Shown: positions 32,600-41,113 of the stretch, piece by piece | How positions within the stretch are numbered: position 1 is the first letter of the stretch | Layout: each line of letters starts with the position of its first letter | NCBI GenBank assembly: GCA_009922615.1 | Contig: RFVF01000041.1 | Coordinates: forward strand, 1 to 41,114 | Direction of reading: 5' to 3' | Source: Pseudomonadota bacterium | GTDB taxonomy: Bacteria > Verrucomicrobiota > Verrucomicrobiia > Limisphaerales > SXTU01 | DNA: 41,114 nucleotides | The notes under the pieces: generated by a model | Told to the model about the DNA's origin: nothing | Seen by the model: only the letters and a program-made list of their open reading frames with translations | Database searches by the model: none | Program-made: the position numbers and the translations under genes

Positions 32600-34165
32600 T
32601 CACGCCTTCGGCGAATCGCGACGGGGAAAAAGAGCGGCGGGCTCGCCGATGGCGTAGCCAGCCGGCAAACCGCCCCAGGCAGCCCCGGACAGTTTATCGG
32701 GCGTGCCAGGGAGGTTGAGCTGCGAGTATATCTTCGCGGCCGTGCCGGGAATGAAAGGGTATAGAAGAACAGCCAGGACCCGGCAGCTTTCCACGAGATT
32801 ATACAGCACCTCATCAAGGCGTGCGGCTTGCGCGGGGTCTTTGGCGAGCTTGAAGGGGGCGGTCTGGTCTACGTATTGGTTGGCGCGCGTGACGAGGATC
32901 CAGATGCTGTGCAGCGCCTTTTGAAGTTCGCTGGCGCGGAGGTGCGCGATGGTGTCCGCGGCGGCTTTGGCGGCGTCCGCCGAGAGTTCGTCGTGGCGCG
33001 GGGGGATGATGCCGTTGCGATACCGCTTGAGCATGGAGAGGGAGCGGTTCACGAGGTTGCCGAGGCCGTTGGCCAGCTCGGCCTGGTAGCGCGCTGCGAA
33101 GCCGGTATCGGTCCAATTGCCGTCGGGGCCGATGTCCAGCTCGCGCACGACGTAGAAACGGAAGGCGTCGAGCCCCCAGTCGTCAATGACCGCGACGGGG
33201 TCCACGACGTTGCCGGTGCTCTTGCTCATCTTGGCGCCGTCCTTTTGCCACCAGCCGTGGACGAGTAGCTGCTTGGGCAGCGGGAGGTTCATCGCCTTGA
33301 GCATGATGGGCCAATACACGGCGTGGAACTTGACGATGTCCTTGCCGATGACGTGCGCGTCGGCGGGCCAGAGAGATAGTTGAGAGTTGAGAGTTGAGGG
33401 TTGAGAGTTCGTTGCTCCGCGCACGATTGAGTCGCCAAGTGCGGCGGGGACTGAGATATAATTCACCAGCGCATCGAACCATACATAGGTCACATAGGCG
33501 GGGTCGAAGGGGATGGGAATGCCCCAGGTAAGGCGGGCGGCGGGGCGGCTGATGCAGAGGTCTTCGAGGGTGTTATTCTTGAGGAAGCCGAGGACTTCGT
33601 TGCGCCGGTAGTCGGGCTGGATGAAGGACGGGTTTGCCTCGATGTGGTCAAAGAGCCATTGCTGGTGTGCGCCGAGTTTGAAATACCAGTTCGTCTCCGA
33701 GAGTTTCACCACCTCGCCGTAACTGGCGGGGAAAGTGCCGTCGGGCAGGCGTTCCTTCTCGGTGACGAAGGTTTCCTCCTTCGTGGAATAAAAACCCTCG
33801 GTGCTGGCTTGGTAGAAATGTCCCTCGGCGTGGAGCTTCGTGAGGATGGCCTGCACAACTTCCTTGTGGCGCGCGGAAGTGGTGCGGACGAAATCGTCGT
33901 TCGTCAGGCCAAGCTTGGCGACGAAGGCGGACCAGCTTGCGGCGAGTTCGTCGCAATAGGCTTGCGCGGACTTCCCGTCGGCCTGTGCGGCCTGCTGGAC
34001 CTTTTGCCCGTGTTCGTCGAGGCCGGTGAGGAAAAAAACTTCCTCGCCCAAGGCGCGCCGGCTGCGGGCGATGACGTCGGCGAGGATCTTCTCGTAGGCG
34101 TGGCCGAGGTGCGGCTGGCCGTTGACGTAATCAATCGCAGTCGTGATGTAGAAACGCTTGCTCAT
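32600..34165 (-). CDS. metG: Methionyl-tRNA synthetase with in-frame heptamer insert
   Basis: 521 residues. Class I aminoacyl-tRNA synthetase that charges tRNA-Met, including the initiator. HLGH is at 19-22, and KMSKS at 312-316. The connecting region (about 115-220) shows no CxxC pairs, so a zinc knuckle seems absent. The C terminus ends after the anticodon-binding helical domain, with no EMAP-II-like tRNA-binding extension. Just before the [21 protein letters not shown] block is a low-complexity stretch [12 protein letters not shown] that is encoded by a tandem heptanucleotide repeat. Convergent with the cupredoxin/cytochrome gene (55-base gap) and divergent from sod. Confidence 0.96.
   Translation of the reverse strand: MSKRFYITTAIDYVNGQPHLGHAYEKILADVIARSRRALGEEVFFLTGLDEHGQKVQQAAQADGKSAQAYCDELAASWSAFVAKLGLTNDDFVRTTSARHKEVVQAILTKLHAEGHFYQASTEGFYSTKEETFVTEKERLPDGTFPASYGEVVKLSETNWYFKLGAHQQWLFDHIEANPSFIQPDYRRNEVLGFLKNNTLEDLCISRPAARLTWGIPIPFDPAYVTYVWFDALVNYISVPAALGDSIVRGATNSQPSTLNSQLSLWPADAHVIGKDIVKFHAVYWPIMLKAMNLPLPKQLLVHGWWQKDGAKMSKSTGNVVDPVAVIDDWGLDAFRFYVVRELDIGPDGNWTDTGFAARYQAELANGLGNLVNRSLSMLKRYRNGIIPPRHDELSADAAKAAADTIAHLRASELQKALHSIWILVTRANQYVDQTAPFKLAKDPAQAARLDEVLYNLVESCRVLAVLLYPFIPGTAAKIYSQLNLPGTPDKLSGAAWGGLPAGYAIGEPAALFPRRDSPKA
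33380..33407. repeat. Four tandem heptanucleotides (TTGAGAG) inside metG
   Basis: Plus-strand units are TTGAGAG, TTGAGAG, TTGAGGG and TTGAGAG, with a diverged partial unit before. They encode the insert [12 protein letters not shown] on the minus strand. Three units equal seven codons, so only steps of three units keep the metG frame. Confidence 0.85.
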
Positions 34166-34413
34166 GTAGCGTGCGGAGTGTGGGGGAGGAACGGGCGGAA
34201 GGCAACGAGGCGATGCTGCGCTTAGCCTGTTCCCTTTCGCAGATTGCTCGCCCGGCTATCCAGCTTCAAGCCACGCGAGATTGCCAGCACGCCATGCCAC
34301 AGATTGCCGTGCGGAGATTGTTCGGCTCTCGGCAATCGCGTTCTTGTGCGTCGCCGCTGCGGCTGCTACTTTCTGCCTGCTGTTTTAGTCAACCAACCCA
34401 AAACGAAAATACT

Positions 34414-35037
34414 ATGGCTCACGAACTGCCTGCTCTGCCTTACGCGCACGATGCGCTCGAACCTCACATCGACAAGGCCACGATGGAAATCCATCACGGC
34501 CGTCATCACAAAGCCTACGTGGACAATCTGAACAAGGCCCTCGCGGGCACGCCGCTGGAAGCCAAATCCATCTGCGAGCTCGTGAAGGACATCGCGTCCG
34601 TCCCCGAAAACATCCGTGGCCCCGTGCGCAACAACGGCGGCGGCCACTGGAACCATTCCTTCTTCTGGAAACTCATGGCCCCCAACGCCGGCGGCGCGCC
34701 CACGGGCGAACTCGCGGCGGCCATCAACGCCGCGTTCGGCTCGTTCGCCGAGTTTCAGGCGAAGTTCGAGGCCGGTGGCGTGGGGCGTTTCGGCTCCGGC
34801 TGGGTGTGGCTCGTCGTCAACAACGGCAAGCTGGAGATTTGCTCCACCGCCAATCAGGACAACCCGCTCATGGGCAAGGCTGTCGCCGGCTGCGAAGGCA
34901 AGCCCATCCTCGGCTGCGATGTCTGGGAGCACGCCTACTACCTCAAATACCAGAACAAGCGCGCCGACTACCTGAAGGCATTCTGGAGCGTGGTGAACTG
35001 GGCCGTGGTCGCCGAGAAGTTTGCCGCGGCGAAGTAA
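34414..35037 (+). CDS. Superoxide dismutase, Mn/Fe family
   Basis: 207 residues without a signal peptide, so cytoplasmic. It disproportionates superoxide. Metal ligands: H27 (MEIHHGRHH), His in [10 protein letters not shown], Asp and His in [10 protein letters not shown]. The [10 protein letters not shown] block and Gln in TANQDNPLM agree better with Mn or cambialistic enzymes than with the classical Fe type, so I do not choose between sodA and sodB. Start ATG 34414 fits the family N terminus ([19 protein letters not shown]); the open frame extends to 34171 without conservation. A strong terminator follows. It is divergent from metG across 248 bases that show no other gene. Confidence 0.96.
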   Translation: MAHELPALPYAHDALEPHIDKATMEIHHGRHHKAYVDNLNKALAGTPLEAKSICELVKDIASVPENIRGPVRNNGGGHWNHSFFWKLMAPNAGGAPTGELAAAINAAFGSFAEFQAKFEAGGVGRFGSGWVWLVVNNGKLEICSTANQDNPLMGKAVAGCEGKPILGCDVWEHAYYLKYQNKRADYLKAFWSVVNWAVVAEKFAAAK

Positions 35038-35062
35038 CGCACCCCGAAGCTATCCCCTTGTG

Positions 35063-35093
35063 AGGCGCACTGGTTTGACCAGTGCGCCTTTTT
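35063..35093 (+). terminator. Rho-independent terminator of the superoxide dismutase gene
   Basis: GGCGCACTGGT and ACCAGTGCGCC form a perfect 11-bp stem with a 3-base loop (TTG), followed directly by TTTTTC. It lies 26 bases after the sod stop. On the other strand the tail is not T-rich, so it acts mainly in the plus direction. Confidence 0.88.
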
Positions 35094-35114
35094 CATGTGT
35101 GGCGCTGCCGGTTC

Positions 35115-35864
35115 TCAGCGCCAGTAGCCCGGATGGTGATGATAGCCACCGGGGCCATTGACCCAGCGGGCTTCCACCCAGACGACGCGTGGGCGCGGTG
35201 GGTAAACCCAACGCCCGCTCACCCAGACCCAGGAGCCGCGATACCAAACCCACTCGCCGTTCACCCACACGTAATCCGGCCCGGGGCTCACGTAAACGGT
35301 CTCCACCCGCGGCGGGGGCGGGGCTTGTGTCACTGTCGTTCCCAACGGTGCGGCGGCTGCGGCGGTGCCGGGCGTGCCGATCATGTAGTTGATGACCTTG
35401 GCGCTCACCCCGGCGCGGTTCAAATCCACGATGGCATCGGCGTTGAGCTGGTAGATCGAGCGGGTGGTGACGATCTGGTTGATGATGACCTCGTCGCTGA
35501 CGCCCGCTTTGCTCATGTTCTTGATGTCCTCGACGCTCGTCGGGTTTACCGCAGTGGTGGCAGCGGCTGGAGCGGGCGGGTTGTAAGTTGGCGGCGGGGG
35601 CGGCACCGAACGGTGGCGGGCGCGTTCCTGCTGATCCATCGAATTCCCGATCAAGCTGCCGGTCAACGCGCCTGCCGCGCCGCCGATCAACGCGCCCACG
35701 CCAGGATGACGCCGGTCGGCGATGGACCCAATGACCGCGCCGGAAGCCCCGCCGATCAATGCGCCCGAGGCGGTGCGGTCAGGCCGTCCGTCCGGCGTGT
35801 AACAGGCTGTCAACGTGCTGGCGAGCAGTCCGGAGAGAACCAGGCGGGCAAAGGAGTAGTTCAT
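35115..35864 (-). CDS. Glycine-zipper lipoprotein with YxWGxW-type repeats
   Basis: 249 residues. A lipobox ends at Cys21 (LLASTLTAC), so a lipoprotein is likely. A glycine-zipper segment follows (ALIGGASGAVIGSIADRRHP, then ALIGGAAGALTGSLIGNSMD), then a Pro-rich linker, a helical domain (VEDIKNMSKAGVSDEVIINQ) and a C-terminal run of aromatic repeats (YVWVNGEWVWYRGSWVWVSG) ending in GGYHHHPGYWR. Probably outer-membrane or periplasmic; function unknown. It is the last gene of a minus-strand set with the amidotransferase-like and PIG-L genes (gaps of 59 and 30 bases). Confidence 0.85.
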   Translation of the reverse strand: MNYSFARLVLSGLLASTLTACYTPDGRPDRTASGALIGGASGAVIGSIADRRHPGVGALIGGAAGALTGSLIGNSMDQQERARHRSVPPPPPTYNPPAPAAATTAVNPTSVEDIKNMSKAGVSDEVIINQIVTTRSIYQLNADAIVDLNRAGVSAKVINYMIGTPGTAAAAAPLGTTVTQAPPPPRVETVYVSPGPDYVWVNGEWVWYRGSWVWVSGRWVYPPRPRVVWVEARWVNGPGGYHHHPGYWR

Positions 35865-35923
35865 GATGGCGAACGGTCGGGTAGTTGGATTGACCAGCCC
35901 TTGAATCGTTCATTCTTCACGCC

Positions 35924-36721
35924 TCAGCGTCCGGCCGCCCAATGGCTCAGACGGCGCATGATCTCCCAGTTGTCCTGGCCCTTGACCACGTTGCCACCGA
36001 TGCCCTTCTCGGCCAGCGCGTCGTCCGTGAGCCAGCCGGCGTCGGTGGCGAGCACCACGCGGCCCTTGCCCGGCTCGGCGAGGGCGAGCAGGCAACCCGG
36101 TTCATTGCGCGGGCCGTTGATGGGCTTGGTGGTCACGTCATTGTCGATCAGGGAACGCGGCTTGGCTGCGTGGCCCGGCGTGATCTCGATGTGGTTGCCG
36201 GTGTAGTAGCCCCAGTTCAACCCGCCGATGACCGGTGCGCTCTTTGGCACCGTGATGCGCTTCATGTCAGTGAACTTCTCGACGAACTGAAACCCGAACC
36301 GGGCGAGCAGTTTGTTGAGGTCCGCCGTCTCCAAATTGTGGTTTTCCTGATTGCCGAAAATGATCAGCCCGCCGCCGCGTTCGGTGAATTTGGTGAGCGT
36401 AGCGATGTCGCCGGCGGCCACGTGATGGGGCGGCGGATTTTGCCCGGCGGCCTTGTCGCTGGGATTGGCGATGAGCACCACGTTCACGTCGGCCAGGCTC
36501 TTGTCGGTGAGTGGCTCGGCATTGACGCGCACCTCGAATTCCGTGCGCAGTTTGCCGAGGATCTCCTTGTAATTGCCGTCGGGCTGATAGCGTGACTCGC
36601 CTTGGGCGTTGAAATAACGGGTGTAAAGCAACACCGGTTTCTTCACGGCCTCGGCGGCGGACAGGGAGGCGGGCCAGCCGCTCAACGCGGCGAACAGCAG
36701 GATAAGGTAGGTGCGGATCAT
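35924..36721 (-). CDS. Secreted class I glutamine amidotransferase-like protein
   Basis: 265 residues with signal peptide (MIRTYLILLFAALSGWPASLSAAEA). The flavodoxin/GATase1-like core shows KKPVLLYTRYFN, DVNVVLIANPSD, a GGGLIIFGNQENHN turn where amidotransferases hold a catalytic residue, and GRVVLATDAGWLTDDAL. No catalytic Cys is at the turn (the motif reads GNQEN), so it is probably a ThuA/DUF4350-like non-enzyme or sugar-related protein; this is inferred from fold pattern only. Ends in SHWAAGR. Confidence 0.65.
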   Translation of the reverse strand: MIRTYLILLFAALSGWPASLSAAEAVKKPVLLYTRYFNAQGESRYQPDGNYKEILGKLRTEFEVRVNAEPLTDKSLADVNVVLIANPSDKAAGQNPPPHHVAAGDIATLTKFTERGGGLIIFGNQENHNLETADLNKLLARFGFQFVEKFTDMKRITVPKSAPVIGGLNWGYYTGNHIEITPGHAAKPRSLIDNDVTTKPINGPRNEPGCLLALAEPGKGRVVLATDAGWLTDDALAEKGIGGNVVKGQDNWEIMRRLSHWAAGR

Positions 36722-36751
36722 AGTGTTTGAACAAGGCTCTGACCGGGCGAT

Positions 36752-37558
36752 TTAGGCGGAGACCGCCGATGCGCGCAAGGAGCGCTCGTAAACCGCGTTC
36801 ACGCGGCAGTCCTTCCCCAACGCCTCCGCCAGCGGGTCAATGTCGTCCGCGCTGAAACCCAGGTGCAAATGCCGCCGCCAACCCTCGGCGAACTTGAACT
36901 TCTTCGACAGCTTGCCCACCGCGCGGGACATCTCCTCCATCGAGCGCAGATAGGAGTTCATGCCCTGACTCACGTCCAGCCAGCCCTGCTGGCTCTGGTG
37001 TGCGGCCAGCGCGGCGAGCTTCGTGGCATGGACGGCGGTCGTGTTTACAAATGCGCCCGGCACGATGCGCCGCCGCAACGGATCGCACAGCCCGTGCGGC
37101 ATGGCGTGATACACCGTCACGTCGTGCGCGTAAGTCGGACGCGGCGGCGATGACTGAAAGTTCGGCATCCCGTGCGTGAACGCCGCCGTCACCGCCAGCC
37201 GGCAGGTGTTCATGTGGTCCTCCATGTAATCCTGTGGCGAATGCGTCAGGACGATGCTGGGCCGCGCCGCGCGGATGACCGCCGCGACCCGGCGCACGAA
37301 GGGGACGTCGTAGCGAATCTCCAGATCGTCGCACATCGGCAGGTGGAACTGCGCGCCGAGCACTTTGGCTGCGGCCTTGGCCTCCGCCAGCCGGACGCGC
37401 CGCGTCTTGGCCGGGCTGAACTCCGCGCTGCCGCAATTGCCCGTGGAGAGATTGAGGTAATGGATTTCCCAGCCACGCTGTTTGAGCAGCAGCAACGTGC
37501 CGGCGGCGACGAACTCGATGTCGTCCGGGTGCGCGAAAATGGCGAGTGCGGATTTCAT
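36752..37558 (-). CDS. PIG-L/LmbE family N-deacetylase
   Basis: 268 residues without signal peptide. AHPDD at 9-13 is the zinc and catalytic base motif, and His115 in MEDHMN is the third ligand region. Family members deacetylate N-acetylglucosamine-linked substrates (GlcNAc-PI, mycothiol and bacillithiol precursors, chitobiose). The TGNCGSAEFSPA and LTHSPQDYMEDH blocks are typical of the verrucomicrobial branch; the substrate is unknown. Start ATG 37558 places the AHPDD motif at the usual distance; the frame is open to 37615. Likely first gene of a three-gene minus unit. Confidence 0.92.
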   Translation of the reverse strand: MKSALAIFAHPDDIEFVAAGTLLLLKQRGWEIHYLNLSTGNCGSAEFSPAKTRRVRLAEAKAAAKVLGAQFHLPMCDDLEIRYDVPFVRRVAAVIRAARPSIVLTHSPQDYMEDHMNTCRLAVTAAFTHGMPNFQSSPPRPTYAHDVTVYHAMPHGLCDPLRRRIVPGAFVNTTAVHATKLAALAAHQSQQGWLDVSQGMNSYLRSMEEMSRAVGKLSKKFKFAEGWRRHLHLGFSADDIDPLAEALGKDCRVNAVYERSLRASAVSA

Positions 37559-37624
37559 GCGCGCTACGCAACGGGAAGACGCCCGCAATGGCAATGCGTA
37601 AATTCGCGCGCGCACGTGGGCCGG

Positions 37625-37909
37625 CTACGGCGTCGGTGCCGGAGGCGGCGCGGGCGCGGGATTGTTACCCGGCTCCGGCGTCTCACCCGGCAACGTCTCG
37701 AAACTCAGCCCGTAGCTGCGCATCACCTCGCGCGCCGTGCCCGGCTCCAGCCGCCGCGTGCTGTGGCGCAGCTCCGCCACCAAGTCCTCCACCACCGCCT
37801 CCGCCTGCGGCCGCACCGTGCGCAGCTTCTCCAGCAACGTCTGCAAATCCCGGTCCACCGGCGTCACCTCGCCGCCCTCGCGGATCGCGTCCGTCAACTT
37901 CGCCTGCAC
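37625..37909 (-). CDS. Small hypothetical protein with Pro-rich C terminus, probably 5'-truncated
   Basis: 94 residues from GTG 37909; the frame is blocked by a TGA just upstream. The sequence is helical (LQTLLEKLRTVRPQAEAVVE, DLVAELRHSTRRLEPG) and ends in a Pro/Ala tail (NNPAPAPPPAPTP). No family is recognised. It lacks a signal peptide, ATG or Shine-Dalgarno, and the charged helical opening reads like the C-terminal part of a longer protein. It lies 66 bases upstream of the PIG-L gene on the same strand. Confidence 0.4.
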   Translation of the reverse strand: MQAKLTDAIREGGEVTPVDRDLQTLLEKLRTVRPQAEAVVEDLVAELRHSTRRLEPGTAREVMRSYGLSFETLPGETPEPGNNPAPAPPPAPTP

Positions 37910-38125
37910 CTCCGCCGCGCTCCGCTGCCCAAAGCCATTTCACCTTGCCCGCGCTGCCCTGAATGGCAACATCCTCGCCGTAACCCACGGAGCGAGGGAC
38001 ATGAACCAGAGTCGCAATGCTACAGACAAGATTGAGGCCGTCCGCACTTCCTGTGCGGGGCCGACCTTTGTCTCGCACAGCGTCATGGGTTCAAGGCCAG
38101 GATTGTCGGCACGCAGGATCAAGAA
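37910..38125. other. Intergenic remnant between the truncated gene and the 918-residue orphan
   Basis: No confident gene. A minus-strand frame (GYGEDVAIQGSAGKVKW) abuts the truncated ORF in another frame, as if a frameshift or deletion had cut an older gene. A plus-strand 47-codon ORF from ATG 38001 ends in a TGA (38142-38144) that overlaps an in-frame ATG (38141) of the next gene. A small hairpin CCGCAC/GTGCGG lies near 38050. Confidence 0.3.
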
Positions 38126-40882
38126 ATGGAGTTATCTGCCATGAGCCGCAACGAACCTACCATCGAAGCCGCCGCGCTCGGATTGGGGGTGAGTCACACT
38201 GGGATACGTGCGCTCTATGCAGTGCTGGAAAAGGTGCAGGTGCTGATGACGTTGCTGGCTCCGCTAGCCGTGCTGCATGCCGCAGATGCGCCAAAGCCGG
38301 GATTGGTCGCTGAACCTGGGCGAGTCGAACTCGTCACGGAGCGGCAAAAACTCGTCTTCACCCAGAAGGACCACGTTTTTGTTCTGAACACTTTTGTGCG
38401 CGACGGTCAGGAATGGCGCCCGGTGTTTGATGCGGGTCGGCCGCTGTTCGAAGGGCCGTTATTCAATTTGCAGCCGGGCCGTTACACGGTCGTGACGGAT
38501 GCTCCCGACCGAAAAGCTGTTGAGTTTAGCGGGAGGCATCATCTGCCGGAGTATGACTGGACAATGCGCGTGGCGGCGGCGGCGGACACTCCGCTGTTTC
38601 GTTTCGTCATCACCTGCCATCTGACCGAGCCTCTAACGTTGGGTGCTCCGCAGCCTGTCGTGGCGCTGTGGATGCAACCATCGAAAAATGCGTTCCACCT
38701 CGACCAAGGGCCGGACAGCATTTACGGCAGCATCGGGGTGCCGCACAACTACGGTTTTCCGGCGGCGTATCTGTGGGATGACAGGCGCGAGTCGGCGGTA
38801 TTCTTCAACATGACGCCGATGCGTTGGATGCAGCCTGTCGGCGTCGCGCGCTTTCACGATGTGCGCATCATGACGCGCAGTGAGTCGGGGCAGACGGGCT
38901 TGGGCATGCACTTCAAAAAATTGTCGGGACGGCGCTTGCCTGCCGGTGACATGACCGTGGAGTTTTTCCTGCATCAAAGTGTCCGCGCGGCCAAGCCATC
39001 GGGCATGGAGGCGCTCGATACGATGGTCCGGACCTTCGCGCCGTTGCATCCGGCGGAGTCAGTGTTTCCACGCAACGAATTGACCGGTGAAGCCGTGAGT
39101 TGGGAACAGTTCGCGCGGCAGGCCATCACCGACTTGAGCACGCCGCAGGCGATGGCTGAAATCGTCGCACCGTGGCGCGACGAACCGCTCGCCTTGGTGC
39201 CGACGCAAGAGAAGATGCTGGTCCACCCCGGCGCGCAGGCCTGGGATTTCTCCACGGTGAACAATCATCTCACGCCGTGGCTGCTGCTCGCGCGTGTGCA
39301 TGGGAACGCGGAGGCGTTGCGACTCGGTTTGCAGAAGGCGGATGCGCTGCCGCGCTTTTATGATCCACGCTCGCGGCTCATTCGCCACGGCACGCGGCAG
39401 CCTGCTCACGTCGGGGATTTGGAGATGTGCTGGCAGAACTTCTTCTTCCACGAAGAAACGCTGCGCGCGGCATCCGCGGTCGGCTCCAGCGATTTCAACC
39501 CCGCCATTGCCGGACGCTTCCTGATGGCCACCGCAGGGCTGCGCGACTTGGCGAAGCAAACGGACTTTGTTTTTCCGCAATGGTTCAACCCCTACACCAA
39601 GCAGCCCGCTGTCCAAAATGACGTGAAGCAACTGGGCCTCATCCGTGAACCGTGGCAGGCCGGAGCCTACGGTCATCTCATGATGCAGGCGTTCGACATC
39701 ACTGCCGAAAGGGAATACCTGACCGAAGCACAGCGGGCGGTCGAAACGCTGATGGAGCGGATGGAGTTCCGGGTGAAGAACGACATTTACGACCGCCAAT
39801 ACAAGGACGCGGAGGAGTTCCCGCTCACGGAACTTTTCGGCAATGCTTACGGCATCGCGGCCGCGCATCGGCTGTATGAGGCGACGAAGAATCCGAAGTT
39901 CCTCCGCTATTCGCGCGACTTCATGAACACGCTTTTGCGCCTCACGTTTTGGTATGAGGACGAGACCACTCCGGTGAGCCGCGAACTGCGCAGCGCGGGC
40001 TTGTTTTATCCGCATGGTGGCGCCCACGTGGCCACGCCGTGGGAGACCGCCGAGGCGCATCTGATGATCGCGTGGACGCTGAAGCACGATCGCGAACATC
40101 CGTTGACCGACCTCCTCTTGAAGCTCGCGAATCTAAACCGCATCAACTCCTTCTACTTCTTCCCCGCCACCTGGACTGCGCCGGTGCTGGCGCTCGATGA
40201 GAAGAAACGCGCCGCGCTCGGCTCCTACTTTCCGATTGAGCCCTTCTACAGTCTCGAAGGGACCGGCGGCCATCGCGGTGGAACGGCTGCTTACATGGCT
40301 GGTCTGGCACTCTGGAACGACTGGCTCTACGAAGCGCTCGCCGAGGCCAGCGACCGCGAGGTCATGCTGCTGAACCTCGATGCGATGGAAGACTATGAGA
40401 GCGCGCTTTCCGGGGTGGAGCGGCATTACATCACCTACAATCCAACTCCGACTCAACGCACCTGCCGTGTGATGTTGAAGCACCTGCCCGATGCGGATTA
40501 CTTCGTGACGATGGGTGCGAGAGAAGAAAAACATTCCGCAGCAGAACTCAGGCAGGGCTTGGCGCTGACTTTGAAGCCCGGAGAACACAAGCGCGTCACC
40601 GTGCGTCGCAGCGATTTCAGCAAGCGTGGCATCCAGTTGCAGCAGCAACGCGCAGCTCAAAACACCTTGGCGCACGCTTACCAACTGATGCAGGAGCGTG
40701 CCGTTGCTCAGGGATCCGCGACCGTCTCTCCGCAGGATATCCAGACCTTTGGGGAGGCGTTATCTACCAGCCGCGACGGTCGCCATGCCGATGCCGCAGC
40801 GAAAGCCAGTCGGATCATCGTCGACTATCGCCTAAAGAGACAAAGCGAACCGGCAACCCGGCTTGATGAACGGAAACGATGA
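38126..40882 (+). CDS. Large hypothetical protein, possible alpha/alpha-toroid glycan-active enzyme
   Basis: 918 residues, no family recognised with confidence. A beta-rich N-terminal region (VELVTERQKLVFTQKDHVFV, FNMTPMRWMQPVGVARFHD) is followed from about 330 by a helical part with repeated aromatic helices (PWLLLARVHGNAEALRLGL, EAHLMIAWTLKHDREHPL, GGHRGGTAAYMAGLALWNDW), the pattern of an (alpha/alpha) toroid as in several glycoside hydrolases and polysaccharide lyases. The start is uncertain: ATG 38126 or 38141 give a long polar N terminus before a hydrophobic stretch (LMTLLAPLAVLHAADA) that looks like a signal peptide; GTG 38222 or ATG 38246 would place that stretch at the N terminus. Secretion is thus likely. 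The C terminus is charged and helical. Confidence 0.75.
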   Translation: MELSAMSRNEPTIEAAALGLGVSHTGIRALYAVLEKVQVLMTLLAPLAVLHAADAPKPGLVAEPGRVELVTERQKLVFTQKDHVFVLNTFVRDGQEWRPVFDAGRPLFEGPLFNLQPGRYTVVTDAPDRKAVEFSGRHHLPEYDWTMRVAAAADTPLFRFVITCHLTEPLTLGAPQPVVALWMQPSKNAFHLDQGPDSIYGSIGVPHNYGFPAAYLWDDRRESAVFFNMTPMRWMQPVGVARFHDVRIMTRSESGQTGLGMHFKKLSGRRLPAGDMTVEFFLHQSVRAAKPSGMEALDTMVRTFAPLHPAESVFPRNELTGEAVSWEQFARQAITDLSTPQAMAEIVAPWRDEPLALVPTQEKMLVHPGAQAWDFSTVNNHLTPWLLLARVHGNAEALRLGLQKADALPRFYDPRSRLIRHGTRQPAHVGDLEMCWQNFFFHEETLRAASAVGSSDFNPAIAGRFLMATAGLRDLAKQTDFVFPQWFNPYTKQPAVQNDVKQLGLIREPWQAGAYGHLMMQAFDITAEREYLTEAQRAVETLMERMEFRVKNDIYDRQYKDAEEFPLTELFGNAYGIAAAHRLYEATKNPKFLRYSRDFMNTLLRLTFWYEDETTPVSRELRSAGLFYPHGGAHVATPWETAEAHLMIAWTLKHDREHPLTDLLLKLANLNRINSFYFFPATWTAPVLALDEKKRAALGSYFPIEPFYSLEGTGGHRGGTAAYMAGLALWNDWLYEALAEASDREVMLLNLDAMEDYESALSGVERHYITYNPTPTQRTCRVMLKHLPDADYFVTMGAREEKHSAAELRQGLALTLKPGEHKRVTVRRSDFSKRGIQLQQQRAAQNTLAHAYQLMQERAVAQGSATVSPQDIQTFGEALSTSRDGRHADAAAKASRIIVDYRLKRQSEPATRLDERKR

Positions 40883-40942
40883 TTCCGCATCCAGCAAGGT
40901 GGAATCCAATGCTGCTGGTGCTGACGGCCCCCATCGCTCTCG

Positions 40943-41113
40943 ATGACCGGCTTTTTGGCGGGCTGCCGGGCCATTCCTGCGCAAGCTCATCGCGCTATAG
41001 GGTTTGTTTTGAGGTTCGAGTGGCGTTTTTTGCGCAACAAACGAGCCGAATGGCGTGGTTACAAGACTCACATCAGCCAATACGAACTAAACCGATATCT
41101 TCGCTCGCTCTAA
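40943..41113 (+). CDS. Short ORF of 56 residues at the right edge
   Basis: ATG 40943 to TAA 41113 encodes a basic, aromatic peptide (MTGFLAGCRAIPAQAHRAI, later RFEWRFLRNKRAEWRGYK). No ribosome binding site and no family recognised. It starts 60 bases after the orphan's stop, in AT-richer DNA. Composition is protein-like rather than low-complexity, but reality is unproven. An opposing minus-strand frame (40832-41080) is less convincing because it overlaps the end of the orphan gene. Confidence 0.25.
   Translation: MTGFLAGCRAIPAQAHRAIGFVLRFEWRFLRNKRAEWRGYKTHISQYELNRYLRSL

Noticed and set aside
34330..34380. Promoter for sod (TTGTGC, 17-base spacer, TACTTT)
   Set aside because: Only three of six matches in each hexamer, which is near chance.
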